A DNA stretch of 64,000 bases from Pseudomonas sp. MWU16-30317 (GTDB taxonomy: Bacteria > Pseudomonadota > Gammaproteobacteria > Pseudomonadales > Pseudomonadaceae): assembly GCF_020515695.1 (NCBI RefSeq), contig NZ_JAIWJA010000004.1:372001-436000 (forward strand). The letters run 5' to 3'. This document shows, in pieces, positions 9,350 through 18,266 of this stretch. Under the pieces are notes generated by a model. The model saw only the letters and a list, made by a program, of their open reading frames with translations, had not been told where the DNA came from and made no database searches. The translations under genes and the position numbers were made by a program. Numbering within the stretch: position 1 is the first letter of the stretch; each line of letters opens with the position of its first letter.

Positions 9350-10588
9350 TCAGATGTAGCCTTTGCGCGGCGGCAGTTGCTGATTGAGGTGGAAGTTGCC
9401 GATCGCGTGGTACTTCCAGCGCACCGGGTCGTGCAGGGTGTGCACGCGGGCGTTGCGCCAGTGGCGATCCAGGCCGTGCTCGCTGAGGGACGCGCGGGCG
9501 CCACCCAGTTCGATCAACTTGCTGCCGGCAGCCAGCGATACTTCCGTGCTCAAGGCCCGGGCGGCGGCCACCGCCAAGGATGCGTGGGCAACATTCGCGG
9601 CATCGGGCGCGTGCAGCGTGGCATCGACGGCGGTGCCTGCGCGTTCGAGCAAGGCTTCGGCGGCGTGCAGCCGGATCGCCAGGCGGCCGATCTCGCTGAT
9701 GGTCAGTGGGTCCTCGCTGGCCTTGTCGACGCCGGAATCCGGCCACGGCCGTGCGTGTTCACGCACGAAGCGCAGGGTGTCTTCATAAGCGGCGCGGGCG
9801 ATGCCGGTGTCGATGGCAGCATGCATCAATTGTGCGTGCGGGCCGACGCTGGTCGGGCGATCGAACGACGCCTGAAACGGCACGATGTCGCGCGCTTGCA
9901 CGTAAACGTTGTCGAGCACCACAGAGCCGCTGCCGGTGGTGCGCTGGCCGAAGCCGGACCAGTCGTCGACGATCTTCAGCCCTTGGGTATCGCGATCGAT
10001 GAAGACCATCTGCTGCACACCCTGCTCGTCCACCGCCGAGGTCGGAATCCGCTGGGCATACAAAGCCCCGGTAGAGTAGAACTTGCGGCCGTTGATGCGA
10101 TAACCCTCACCGTCGCGGGTCAACGCAGTGGTACGAATCTGCGAGGTGCTGGTGCCCAGCTCAGCCAGCGCGTTGCCGAAGCGCGCACCGGCCAGCACTT
10201 CGGCGAACAAGCGCTGCTGCTGGGCCAGGCTGCCGTTGACGCGCAACACTTGCAGTGCATAAAAATGGTTCTGCGGAATCTGCCCCAGCGAGCCATCGGC
10301 CTGGGCAATCCGCGCGATCACCTTGGCCAGCGTCACGCTGCTGACCTCGGCACCGCCAAAGGCTCGCGGCACCGTGATGCCCCATAGCCCGGAGCGAGAA
10401 AACGCTTCCAGTTCGGTATGCGGCAAGCGCCGCTCGCGATCACGCAGCGCAGCGTCAAGGCTGAACTGCTGCGCCAATACCTCGGCCGCAGCGAGGGCCT
10501 GGGCATCATTCTCGATCAGCACAACGCGCCCTGTAGCGAGGGGGCTGGCTCCCGACGAAGATGTACCTGATTGCAAGGGTGCGTTCAT
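9350..10588 (-). CDS. SfnB-family sulfur-acquisition oxidoreductase (acyl-CoA dehydrogenase fold), copy 2
   Basis: A 412-residue flavoprotein with the acyl-CoA dehydrogenase fold, of the group related to SfnB, DszC and other FMNH2-dependent sulfur monooxygenases. Visible family stretches are LWGITVPRAFGGAEVSSVTL, IAQADGSLGQIPQNHFYALQ, INGRKFYSTGALYAQRIPTS, and the C-terminal LDRHWRNARVHTLHDPVRWK. The ATG at 10588 is preferred; an in-frame upstream ATG at 10675 would lie inside the neighbouring gene. It sits 4 bp after the first SfnB copy, to which it is clearly related (a tandem duplication). Residues about 12-21 are encoded by a REP-like sequence. Confidence 0.87.
   Translation of the reverse strand: MNAPLQSGTSSSGASPLATGRVVLIENDAQALAAAEVLAQQFSLDAALRDRERRLPHTELEAFSRSGLWGITVPRAFGGAEVSSVTLAKVIARIAQADGSLGQIPQNHFYALQVLRVNGSLAQQQRLFAEVLAGARFGNALAELGTSTSQIRTTALTRDGEGYRINGRKFYSTGALYAQRIPTSAVDEQGVQQMVFIDRDTQGLKIVDDWSGFGQRTTGSGSVVLDNVYVQARDIVPFQASFDRPTSVGPHAQLMHAAIDTGIARAAYEDTLRFVREHARPWPDSGVDKASEDPLTISEIGRLAIRLHAAEALLERAGTAVDATLHAPDAANVAHASLAVAAARALSTEVSLAAGSKLIELGGARASLSEHGLDRHWRNARVHTLHDPVRWKYHAIGNFHLNQQLPPRKGYI
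10532..10554. repeat. REP-like sequence inside the N-terminal codons of the second SfnB gene
   Basis: The plus strand reads CTGTAGCGAGGGGGCTGGCT and then CCC. This matches the head of the GTAGCGAGGGGGCTTGCCCCC type of Pseudomonas REP and the REP pair at 2528-2614. It lies within the reading frame and encodes part of a low-complexity linker (SGASPLATGR) before the conserved domain. It may be a repeat that landed in a tolerant region, or that extended the N terminus. Confidence 0.5.
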
Positions 10589-10592
10589 GGGC

Positions 10593-11828
10593 TCAGATCC
10601 AGGAGTGGCGCGCAGGCAATGCGCCGTTGAGGTAGTAATTACCGACGGCGTGCACCTTCCAGCGCACTGGGTCATGGAGGGTATGGGTGCGGGCGTTGCG
10701 CCAATGGCGATCGAGGTTGAACTCGGCCAGGGTGGCGCGGCTGCCGGCCAGCTCGAAGAGTTTTTCGCTGGCCTGCAGGGCGATCTCGGTGGTCAGCACC
10801 TTGGCCTCGGCCACCGCGATCGAAGCTCGCGCAGCGCTGGCATCATCCAGTGGCTGCGCGGCGACTTCATCGAGCGTGCGGCCAGCCCGCTCGAGCAGGG
10901 CGTCAGCGGCCAGCAGTTCGATCTGCAACTTGCCGACCTCGGCGATCACAAAGGGCTCCAGCCGCGCGTGCTCGACCTGCGCGTCATGCCAGGGCCGCGA
11001 CTTGTCGCGCACGAAAGCGATGGCATCGGCCACCGCGGCATGGGCGATGCCTGCGTCGATGGCGGCCTGAATCAACTGCGAGAACGCGCCCTGGATATTC
11101 GCCACCTGCGCCAGATGCCCGCTGTGGATGACCCGCTCGGCAGGCACCACCACGTCGTCGAGCAACACGGTGCCGCTGGCGGTGGTGCGCTGGCCGAAAC
11201 CGGACCAGTCATCGACGATGCGCAGGCCAGGGCTGCCGCGCTCGACGAACGCCATCACCGCCTGGCCGTCCTCGTCCAGTGCCTTGACACTGACCCAATG
11301 GGCGAACAAGGCGCCGGTGGAATAGAATTTTTCGCCCTTGATGCGGTAGCTGCCATCGGCCTGGCGCTGTGCAGTGGCGCGCAGGTCGAGGGTATGTCTA
11401 GTGCCCCGCTCCGGGCCGCCGTTACCGATGCGCCGGCCTTCGAGGATGCTCTGGAACAACGCCTGTTGTTGCGCGGGCTCGGCCACATGGCGCAGCACAC
11501 TGAGCACCCCGAAGTGATTCTGCGGGATCTGCCCCAGCGCCGGGTCGGCCTGGCAGATGATCTTGAACACTTCGGCGACGGTCACATAGCTGACCTCGGC
11601 GCCGCCGTACGCACGAGGGACGGTGATGCCGCCCAGACCGCTGGCGGTGAAGCGCTCAAGCTCGGCCCAGGGCAGCCGTCGCTCGCGATCACGCAAGGCC
11701 GCATCACGGCTCGCGTACTCGGCGAACTCGCGGGCCGCCTGCAGGGCTTCGGCGTCGGTGGCGATCACATGGGCGGGGAACACAGCCGGAGCGGTGTCTG
11801 CCGGGAGCTGCGCGGAAAAGGTAGTCAC
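10593..11828 (-). CDS. SfnB-family sulfur-acquisition oxidoreductase (acyl-CoA dehydrogenase fold), copy 1
   Basis: First gene of the sulfur operon, 411 residues. It has the same architecture as its downstream neighbour: GLGGITVPRAYGGAEVSYVT, CQADPALGQIPQNHFGVLSV, IKGEKFYSTGALFAHWVSVK, the linker DDWSGFGQRTTASGTVLLDD, and a C-terminal LDRHWRNARTHTLHDPVRWK. SfnB of Pseudomonas putida is linked to the dimethyl-sulfone-to-sulfite route under sulfur limitation (family knowledge). A pair of non-identical SfnB-like genes suggests two successive oxidations or a heteromer. The promoter region at 11829-12000 contains an AT-rich stretch and a candidate regulatory motif. Confidence 0.88.
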   Translation of the reverse strand: MTTFSAQLPADTAPAVFPAHVIATDAEALQAAREFAEYASRDAALRDRERRLPWAELERFTASGLGGITVPRAYGGAEVSYVTVAEVFKIICQADPALGQIPQNHFGVLSVLRHVAEPAQQQALFQSILEGRRIGNGGPERGTRHTLDLRATAQRQADGSYRIKGEKFYSTGALFAHWVSVKALDEDGQAVMAFVERGSPGLRIVDDWSGFGQRTTASGTVLLDDVVVPAERVIHSGHLAQVANIQGAFSQLIQAAIDAGIAHAAVADAIAFVRDKSRPWHDAQVEHARLEPFVIAEVGKLQIELLAADALLERAGRTLDEVAAQPLDDASAARASIAVAEAKVLTTEIALQASEKLFELAGSRATLAEFNLDRHWRNARTHTLHDPVRWKVHAVGNYYLNGALPARHSWI

Positions 11829-11930
11829 ACGGGCCTCGCTTCATTGGCGTAGGCCGGAACTGCGGGCAGGTCCGGTCATCGTTTGAAATGCTGTTTTGCT
11901 AGAACGGCGGCGATGTCCGGTGGACCGGTG

Positions 11931-11952
11931 TGCTTATGTTATGCGGGAATAA
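11931..11952 (-). promoter_or_regulatory. Candidate sulfur-regulon site upstream of the SfnB operon
   Basis: On the minus strand: TTATTCCCGCATAACATAAG followed by CA, about 100 bp upstream of the first SfnB gene. It resembles the sequence at 2465-2486 before metQ (core TTATTC-spacer-YATAACRTWAG). It is flanked by an A/T tract (11951-11970) as is common in CysB-dependent promoters. The assignment to a particular regulator is inference. Confidence 0.35.
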
Positions 11953-11975
11953 AAAAAATGATAAATAGCGATTTA

Positions 11976-11989
11976 GAATATATATATTC
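11976..11989. repeat. Perfect 14-bp AT palindrome in the SfnB-operon promoter region
   Basis: GAATATATATATTC is self-complementary over its full length. It sits between the ends of two minus-strand units: the SfnB operon start (11828) and the hybrid histidine kinase stop (12030). It could be an operator for the operon, or simply an AT-rich upstream element. No T-run follows a GC stem here, so it is not a typical terminator. Confidence 0.4.
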
Positions 11990-12029
11990 GCGTTGCTGCT
12001 GAGCCCCTTAAATCACTTCGCATCGCCGG

Positions 12030-15000
12030 TCAATCAGCGCGCCCCGGCAGCAACAGCACAAATATCGTCTCCCCGCCTCGCCCATGCACCACCATCAGCC
12101 GCCCACCATGGGCCTCGACAATCGACTTGCAGATGGCCAGGCCCATGCCCATGCCGCTGGCCTTGGTGGAGTAGAACGCCTGGAAGATCTGTTCGCTGTT
12201 TGCCGCAGCGACGCCAGGGCCGCTGTCCTCGACCATCAACAGCACCCCTTGCGGCAGCGCCCGCAGCTCCAGGCGCAGCAGCCGTGCGGCGGGCTCGACC
12301 CGGTGCATGGCCTCCACCGCATTGCTGATGAGATTGAGCACCACCTGCTGCAATTGCACCGGGTCGCCCTGCAGCGCGGGCAGCGGATCGATGAGCATCC
12401 GCACGGCGACGTGTTTGTCCTCCAGCTCCGCGCGGGTCAACTCCACGACGCGACGCACCAGTGCGTCGAGGGCCAGCGGCTGACGGCGCATGGGTTCCTG
12501 GCACGCCAGCGAGCGCATGGCACTGACGATATCGGCGGCGCGGCGGCCGTCGCTGAGGATGTCGCGCACGCTCTCGGTGGCTTCTTCCAGTGCCGGGGTA
12601 TCGCGTTCCAGCCAGCGCAGGCTGGCACTGGCGTTGGCCAGGATCGACAGCAGCGGCTGGTTGATTTCGTGAGCGATCGAAGCAGCGAGCTCGGCCAGCA
12701 CCGTGCGTTGGCTGATCTGCGCCATCTCCGCCCGCGCGCTGCGCAATGCCGCCTGGGAGCCCACCAGCCGCGTTTCGCTGTCGCGCCGCCGGCGGTTCTC
12801 TTCCAGCAAGTCTTCGTAAAGCCGCGCGGTGGTCAGGGAAATCGCCGCCTGCGCGGCCAGTACTTCGAGCACGTCGACCCTGGCCGGGTTGAACACCCCG
12901 GCCACCAGTAGATTTTCCAGGTACAGGGCGCCAATGATCTCGCTTTGTTTGAGCAACGGCACGCACAGCACCGAGCCGGTGCGGCGGCCACGCAAGTACG
13001 GATCATCGACGAAGCGTTCGGGATAGCGGGCATTTTCAATGACGATCGAGCGCCGGCTGCGCAAGGCGGTCCGCACCAGGCTCAAGGGCAGTTCATCGGC
13101 CCGCGGGGCATGGCGCACCAGGCTGACGTCAACGCCCTCGGCACTGGCGTGCCCGAGCGCTTCGACGCTGAGGTTGTCGCCCTGCATCAGCAGCAATGTG
13201 GCATGGCTGGCGCCGGCATGCACGATGGTATTGGCCAGCAGGGTCTTGAGCAGTTGCTCGACCTGCAGCTCGCGGGAAAGCGCCTGGCAGGCCTTGGTGA
13301 TGGACATCATGTCCAACTGTTGCTGACCGCCTGGCAGATCGACGCTGGCCCGGGGGCCCATGGCTTGCTCTTGCAGATAAGGATGTTGCGCTTCCATCTG
13401 CTCGGCCAAGCCGTGGGCACCCCATTGCCGCCAGGCATCGCGCGCCTTGCGCAGGTGGGTGCGGGTCGACACCGTCAGGCCCAGTGCCTGATGACAGCGG
13501 CTGGCCAGCTCGTGGGCCAGGCCCTGAATGTGTACCGCGCCACAGCCCAGCGCCTTGGACACCGACGCGTCGTACAGGCGCAGCGCCTCCAGGGTTTTGC
13601 CTTTGGCGCGCAACACCTCGGCGCGGCCCAGATCGAGACGATCGCCGAACGCTTTGGGGTTGAGCGACGCCAGGTACTGCAGGCGCTCCATCGGGTGCTC
13701 CAGTGCGCTCAGCGAGGCAGGCGAACCGTCCAGCCGGGCTGCACTGTTGAGCACCGAGAACAACGCCAGATCAATCAGATGAATATGCGCCGGCGCCGCC
13801 CAGCTGAGCGCCCAGGCCTGATCCAGTTCGAGGCTGGCGCGCCGGAAGTCGCCTTCAAGATAGAAGAACAGCCCTTCGAACAGGTGCCACCAATACTGCG
13901 CCGGCCCGACGTGCGTCACCGCCATGCGCCGAGCCATTTCGTCACGACTGGGCAGCGCTATAGCGCCCGAGCCCCCTCCCGCCAGCCGGCGAATGTACAG
14001 GGCCTGGATGAACAGAATGTTCTGGGAGTCGATGAATTCGAGGTTCTGCGCCAGCGCCAGGCCGGTGTCGATCTGGCGCAGCGTACGCTCGATCGGCGCG
14101 CCCATCACCAACAGGTCGGAGACGATATGGTTGTTGGCATAACAGCCCATGACCGGCGTATCTTGCGCCAGGCTGGTGCGCAGCGCCTGCTCGGCACAGC
14201 CCAGAGCGAAGGGCAACGGCCGGGCCCAGGCGCTGATGCGGTCCAGGGCCAGCAGCACCGAGGGGCGCTGCTCGACATAGCCGCGCTGATCGACCAGATG
14301 CAGCGCCATCTGCGCCCATTCGAAACCTTCGCCATGGCTGTCGTGGCGGTGCGCGCTGGACACCCCGAACCAGGCGAAGGTACGGGCGGCCGCAGCGCTG
14401 AGGCCATGTTCAAGGCTCAGGCGCACGCCATGGCAGAGCAGCACGAACATCAAATTGCGCTGCACGAAGCAGCCGATGATGCCGGCGGTGGTCAGCAATC
14501 CGACCAAGCGGGCGATACGGCCGTCAGTGGTGACGGGCAGCTCGCTCAGGGAAGCGACCTGGCGCCCTGCCAGGCTAGCCTGTACCGCCCGCCAGGCTGC
14601 GTCGGCCTGGGCGTCATCGGGCGCGACATCGACCTGCAAGCCCAGGCATGCCAACGCTTCGACGGCGGCACCGACGGCCCCGGCATAGTCGCCGGCGAGC
14701 AGCAGAATCTCGGTCTTGAGAACGTACAGCGACGACAACGCCGCGCTGTCATCGACCCAGCCGAGCAACGCGACGATCTGTTCATCGGCTTTCAGGTACT
14801 GGGTGCTGAGGATCAGGCACTGGGTGCTGAGGATCAGGCACTGGGCGCGCAGAAAGGCCATTTCATAGATCAGCGGCGAATCCGCTGGCGTCCCCTGTTC
14901 ACTCAGCAAGTGCTGCGCGTGGGCCAGGTAGTCGAGCGCGAAGGTTGCCGCAGCGGCGTCCTTGGCTCGATAGGCGGCGCGCAGCAACAGATGAATGAAA

Positions 15001-17180
15001 GCCTGGCGCTGCTCATCGCTCAGCACCTGACTGTCGGATTGCAATACGTGGGCGGCGGTACGGAAGAGCTGCTCGGCAGTGGCGTTCGGGCACAGCGCTT
15101 GCACCAGACGCGTGGCGATACGGGCGTGCTCGGCGCCCAGTCGCTTGGGCAGCAGACGCAGGGCAGCTTCTTGTACCTGGTCGTGACAGAACAGCAGGCC
15201 ATCGTGACTTTCGCGAATCAGGCGGGCGCTCAAGGCAGGCGTCAGCAGCTCATCCAGTGCACTCGGGCAGACACCGCAACCCGCCGCCAGCGAGGAGCGC
15301 TCGACGTGGCTGCCGAGCAGCGCCATGCACCCGAGCAATCGCCGGGTCGGCTCGGGCAGGCGCGCCAGGCGCACGTCCATCACCTCGATCAGGTCCCCCA
15401 CCGCCAAGGCTTCGGCCTGCGGCGGGCTCTCTTTGAAAGCCTGCAAGGCTTGGCTGACGAACAGTGGATTGCCGTCGCCCTGCGCCTGCAGCCGCTGCGC
15501 CAAGCGCAACGCGTCAGGCTCGGCGAGGGCCAGGCCGGCCCGTACCATGGCCAGCACTTCAACGGTCTTGAGCCCCTGCAGCTGCACCTCGTCACGCGGT
15601 ACGGGCAAGCCTCGCGCAAAGCTTAGGAGGCTCTGCAATGCCGTATTCTCGACGTCGCTGCGGTAGGCCGCGATCAACAGCAGGTGCTGGAAATCCTCCG
15701 CGCGCAGCGCCTGGAAAAACGCCAGGCTTTCGCTGTCGAGCCAGTGCAGGTCATCAACGAATACGATCACCGGGCGCTCGGCACTGCCCAGCGCGCGCAA
15801 GGTGCGCAGGAACAATCCCAGCAGGCGTCGACGGTCTTGGGCGGCGATGGGCTCGTTGTCGCCGGGCAGTGGCCCAGTGACCCATTCCAGTTCCGGCACC
15901 AGGCGTGTCAGCAATTGTCCATGGGCACCCAATGCCGCCTTGAGACGCACACTGCAGCGTTCGAGCTCCTCGGGCTCGTCACCCACGACCCGCGTCAGCA
16001 ATGAGGCCAGCACGCTGGAGAGCGCCGCATAGGGGCTTTTCTGCAGCCCCGCTTCGAATTTGCCACTGCCGAACATCAGCGACCCACCCGCGAGCTCGCC
16101 GCGCAATTGACGCACCAACGCGGTCTTGCCCATCCCCGCAGGCGCCGAGATCCAGAGCATGCCACCCGATCGTCCGGCACTCAGGCGCTGAGCACTGGCG
16201 AGCAATTGCTGGTACTCGAGCGCGCGCCCGAGCAGCGGCGCGGGTGCGCTGACCAGGGCCTCGGCGTCGTGGGCGCCGATGGGTTCGTTGATATGACCGA
16301 ATTCGTTCCACTCACTCAAGGCCTGGCGCAGCTGCGCGGCCAGCACCGCCGCACTGGCGAAGCGTTCGCTGGCGGATTTGGCCAGCAACCCGTCGATCAA
16401 GCGTTGCAAGGCGTTGGGCAAACCCGGGCGATACTGCGCCAAGGGCACCGGCGCTACCGCGACGTGCTGGTGCAACCAGCCTGCGGCATCGTTGGCGTTG
16501 AACGGCAACTGCCCGGTGAGCAATTCGAAGAGGCAGACGCCCAGCGAATACAGATCGCTGCGCTGATCAGCCCCGTGATTGAGGCGTCCGCCCTGCTCCG
16601 GGGACATGTAGGGCAGGCTGCCGCTGATGGCATCGGCGTCCGATGGCTGGGGCAACTGTGGATGTGCCGCCAGCATGAAGCCGCTCAGGCGCAGCTGATT
16701 GTCGCTGCCAAGGATGAAATGCGCGGGCTTGATGTCGCGGTGGGTGATGCCCTGATCGTGGGCCGCCGCCAGGGCCGATGCTGCCGCCGTGGCCAGACGC
16801 AGAAAACGCCCGACCGCAATCTGCCCATCCGCCAAGGCCGATAGCGGCCGCCCGCCGTTATCATCGAGCACCAGCAGCGGCCCTTCGCTGGAGTGCAGCT
16901 TGAGCATCGGCAGCACCGCCCAAGCCGGTTGCAGGTAACCCGCAAACAGCAACTCGCGGTCCAACCGACGCACATCGGCCTCACTCGCCTCATCGCGCGG
17001 GCGCACCACCAACCAGCTGCGCGTGGCCATGGGCGAGCGCACCCGCCACCACACCAGGCCGCCGTGATCCTGCAGCAGCGTCCACTCCAGATCACCCAGC
17101 CACTGCTCGTCGAAACGCTCGGCATCGGTCCGCAGATTGACGGCAGCCCAGGCCAGGCTATGGGGGTCGAGTGCGGTCAT
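12030..17180 (-). CDS. Hybrid sensor: degenerate Ser/Thr kinase domain, AAA-type ATPase, GAF and histidine kinase
   Basis: A 1716-residue cytosolic signalling protein. Residues about 1-290 match a protein kinase fold with HRDIKPAH (D149), but the DFG motif is replaced by GFM (residues 167-169) and the conserved Asn after HRDxKxx is His154. Both magnesium-binding residues are therefore lost. Residues about 320-700 form a STAND/AAA-type ATPase with APAGMGKTAL and the Walker B stretch VIVFVDDLHWLD. A long helical, TPR-like region follows, then a GAF domain (about 1290-1440). The histidine kinase has phosphoacceptor H1504 in ASIAHEINQP and an ATP-binding domain with NLISNAVEAM and GMGMGLAICKSIVEAHGG. 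There is no receiver domain, so the partner regulator is unknown. A 21-bp tandem duplication lies in the helical part. Confidence 0.88.
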   Translation of the reverse strand: MTALDPHSLAWAAVNLRTDAERFDEQWLGDLEWTLLQDHGGLVWWRVRSPMATRSWLVVRPRDEASEADVRRLDRELLFAGYLQPAWAVLPMLKLHSSEGPLLVLDDNGGRPLSALADGQIAVGRFLRLATAAASALAAAHDQGITHRDIKPAHFILGSDNQLRLSGFMLAAHPQLPQPSDADAISGSLPYMSPEQGGRLNHGADQRSDLYSLGVCLFELLTGQLPFNANDAAGWLHQHVAVAPVPLAQYRPGLPNALQRLIDGLLAKSASERFASAAVLAAQLRQALSEWNEFGHINEPIGAHDAEALVSAPAPLLGRALEYQQLLASAQRLSAGRSGGMLWISAPAGMGKTALVRQLRGELAGGSLMFGSGKFEAGLQKSPYAALSSVLASLLTRVVGDEPEELERCSVRLKAALGAHGQLLTRLVPELEWVTGPLPGDNEPIAAQDRRRLLGLFLRTLRALGSAERPVIVFVDDLHWLDSESLAFFQALRAEDFQHLLLIAAYRSDVENTALQSLLSFARGLPVPRDEVQLQGLKTVEVLAMVRAGLALAEPDALRLAQRLQAQGDGNPLFVSQALQAFKESPPQAEALAVGDLIEVMDVRLARLPEPTRRLLGCMALLGSHVERSSLAAGCGVCPSALDELLTPALSARLIRESHDGLLFCHDQVQEAALRLLPKRLGAEHARIATRLVQALCPNATAEQLFRTAAHVLQSDSQVLSDEQRQAFIHLLLRAAYRAKDAAAATFALDYLAHAQHLLSEQGTPADSPLIYEMAFLRAQCLILSTQCLILSTQYLKADEQIVALLGWVDDSAALSSLYVLKTEILLLAGDYAGAVGAAVEALACLGLQVDVAPDDAQADAAWRAVQASLAGRQVASLSELPVTTDGRIARLVGLLTTAGIIGCFVQRNLMFVLLCHGVRLSLEHGLSAAAARTFAWFGVSSAHRHDSHGEGFEWAQMALHLVDQRGYVEQRPSVLLALDRISAWARPLPFALGCAEQALRTSLAQDTPVMGCYANNHIVSDLLVMGAPIERTLRQIDTGLALAQNLEFIDSQNILFIQALYIRRLAGGGSGAIALPSRDEMARRMAVTHVGPAQYWWHLFEGLFFYLEGDFRRASLELDQAWALSWAAPAHIHLIDLALFSVLNSAARLDGSPASLSALEHPMERLQYLASLNPKAFGDRLDLGRAEVLRAKGKTLEALRLYDASVSKALGCGAVHIQGLAHELASRCHQALGLTVSTRTHLRKARDAWRQWGAHGLAEQMEAQHPYLQEQAMGPRASVDLPGGQQQLDMMSITKACQALSRELQVEQLLKTLLANTIVHAGASHATLLLMQGDNLSVEALGHASAEGVDVSLVRHAPRADELPLSLVRTALRSRRSIVIENARYPERFVDDPYLRGRRTGSVLCVPLLKQSEIIGALYLENLLVAGVFNPARVDVLEVLAAQAAISLTTARLYEDLLEENRRRRDSETRLVGSQAALRSARAEMAQISQRTVLAELAASIAHEINQPLLSILANASASLRWLERDTPALEEATESVRDILSDGRRAADIVSAMRSLACQEPMRRQPLALDALVRRVVELTRAELEDKHVAVRMLIDPLPALQGDPVQLQQVVLNLISNAVEAMHRVEPAARLLRLELRALPQGVLLMVEDSGPGVAAANSEQIFQAFYSTKASGMGMGLAICKSIVEAHGGRLMVVHGRGGETIFVLLLPGRAD
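14799..14840. repeat. 21-bp perfect tandem duplication inside the hybrid sensor gene
   Basis: Two identical adjacent copies of CTGGGTGCTGAGGATCAGGC plus A, with a partial third match on each flank. In the protein this gives the heptad LILSTQC twice within the helical region, around residues 780-794. The reading frame is kept, so this is a length polymorphism rather than a lesion. Such repeats can expand or contract by slippage. Confidence 0.9.
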
Positions 17181-17511
17181 GGTCGCAGGCTGTCCATGGG
17201 GTTAATGCAACACGCACGACTCAAGCGTGGCTGCGGGGCAAGGGTTCAATGCACAGAGAGTATGGCGTTATAGCGAAGCAACTGATTTGCTCGCAAGTTT
17301 ATTGCCTGCAGCATGAATGCTATGGATCGAGGCGAAACGCCCTGTTTACGGGGACTCAGGGCAAAGCAGGGCGCGAGCGTGGCCAGATTGAGCACCTCAA
17401 TGTCCGTATTGGGCACCAAGCGTTAGAGCGAAAACACCAGAGCGCCAGAGATGACATTCGGGTCAATATTCCCAGGCATATGCACAGGCATGCAGCGCCT
17501 GACCTGACCCG
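17181..17511. other. Intergenic region upstream of the hybrid sensor gene
   Basis: About 330 bp between the hybrid sensor start (17180) and the end of the siaD-like gene (17512), both on the minus strand. It contains a modest GC hairpin (CCCTG...CAGGG, 17341-17362) without a T-run, so termination of the sia transcript here is uncertain. It presumably holds the promoter of the hybrid sensor gene. I see no open frame with coding character. Confidence 0.5.
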
Positions 17512-18252
17512 TCACTCGTGCGGCGCGCACTCGACGCGGTTGCGCCCTGCTCGTTTGGCTCGATACAGCGCCGCGTCTGCCGCGCCGTAGGCCGTGTCGA
17601 ACGGCGTGCCGGCGGCATTGGCGCTGACGCCGAAGCTGGCGGTGATCAGCCGTTGTACGGGTGTGTCGAACACGTGCTCGGCGATGGCCAGACGCATGGA
17701 TTCGGCCAGCGTCTGGCCCTGTTCGAGGGAAGCCGCAGGAACGAGAACGGTGAACTCCTCGCCCCCTACTCGCCCCACCTGTCCGCTGACACCGACGACC
17801 TGGCGCAGGCAGTCGACGATGCCCTTGATTACCGCATCGCCCACCGGATGACCGAAATCGTCATTGACCCGCTTGAAATGATCGATGTCCAGCACGACCA
17901 CCACGGCGCCGGCAGTGCCTAAGATTTCGCAGGCTCTATCGATGATCGCTCCGCGGTTGAGCACCCCGGTAAGGGCATCGTGGGTGGCACGGTATTCCAG
18001 CTGCCGGGCCAGGGTGCCGAGTTGCAGGTTGAGGGCGTTCATCTCCCGTTCGGCACGGTCGCTACGGCCTATCAGACGGCGGGTCTCGCGCATCAGGCGT
18101 TCGAAATGCAGCATGATTTCCACCAGCGATTCGCGGTACACCGTCGCGGTGACGCCTGACGCCGCGAGGGTCTGGCGTACGCGTTCCAGGGCCTGGGTTT
18201 CGCTTTCGAAAAGGTCGGGTAAATGCGCTGCAGTGTTGGCGATACTGTGCAT
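17512..18252 (-). CDS. siaD: Diguanylate cyclase, SiaD-like
   Basis: A 246-residue cytosolic protein with an N-terminal helical/coiled-coil part (about 1-85) and a C-terminal GGDEF domain carrying the active-site signature GGEEF in GRVGGEEFTVLVP. There is no RxxD inhibitory site five residues before the signature. It is the last gene of a four-gene set in the same order as Pseudomonas aeruginosa siaABCD. There, unphosphorylated SiaC binds the N-terminal part of SiaD and activates c-di-GMP synthesis (known for P. aeruginosa; inferred here from synteny). It starts 14 bp after siaC. Confidence 0.85.
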   Translation of the reverse strand: MHSIANTAAHLPDLFESETQALERVRQTLAASGVTATVYRESLVEIMLHFERLMRETRRLIGRSDRAEREMNALNLQLGTLARQLEYRATHDALTGVLNRGAIIDRACEILGTAGAVVVVLDIDHFKRVNDDFGHPVGDAVIKGIVDCLRQVVGVSGQVGRVGGEEFTVLVPAASLEQGQTLAESMRLAIAEHVFDTPVQRLITASFGVSANAAGTPFDTAYGAADAALYRAKRAGRNRVECAPHE

Positions 18253-18266
18253 GGCCCTGGCTCCTG

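Noticed and set aside
7982..10387. An 801-codon plus-strand frame opposite the LLM and SfnB genes
   Set aside because: Antisense shadow of two well-supported flavoenzymes; no domain or start-site support.
12945..15626. A long open frame (893 codons) on the plus strand opposite the hybrid sensor gene
   Set aside because: It is antisense to a gene with clear domains, is Gln/His/Arg-rich without any family pattern, and arises from the high GC content of the third codon positions on the other strand.
17340..17362. Hairpin CCCTG...CAGGG after the siaD-like gene
   Set aside because: Short stem with a long loop and no T-run; not called as a terminator.
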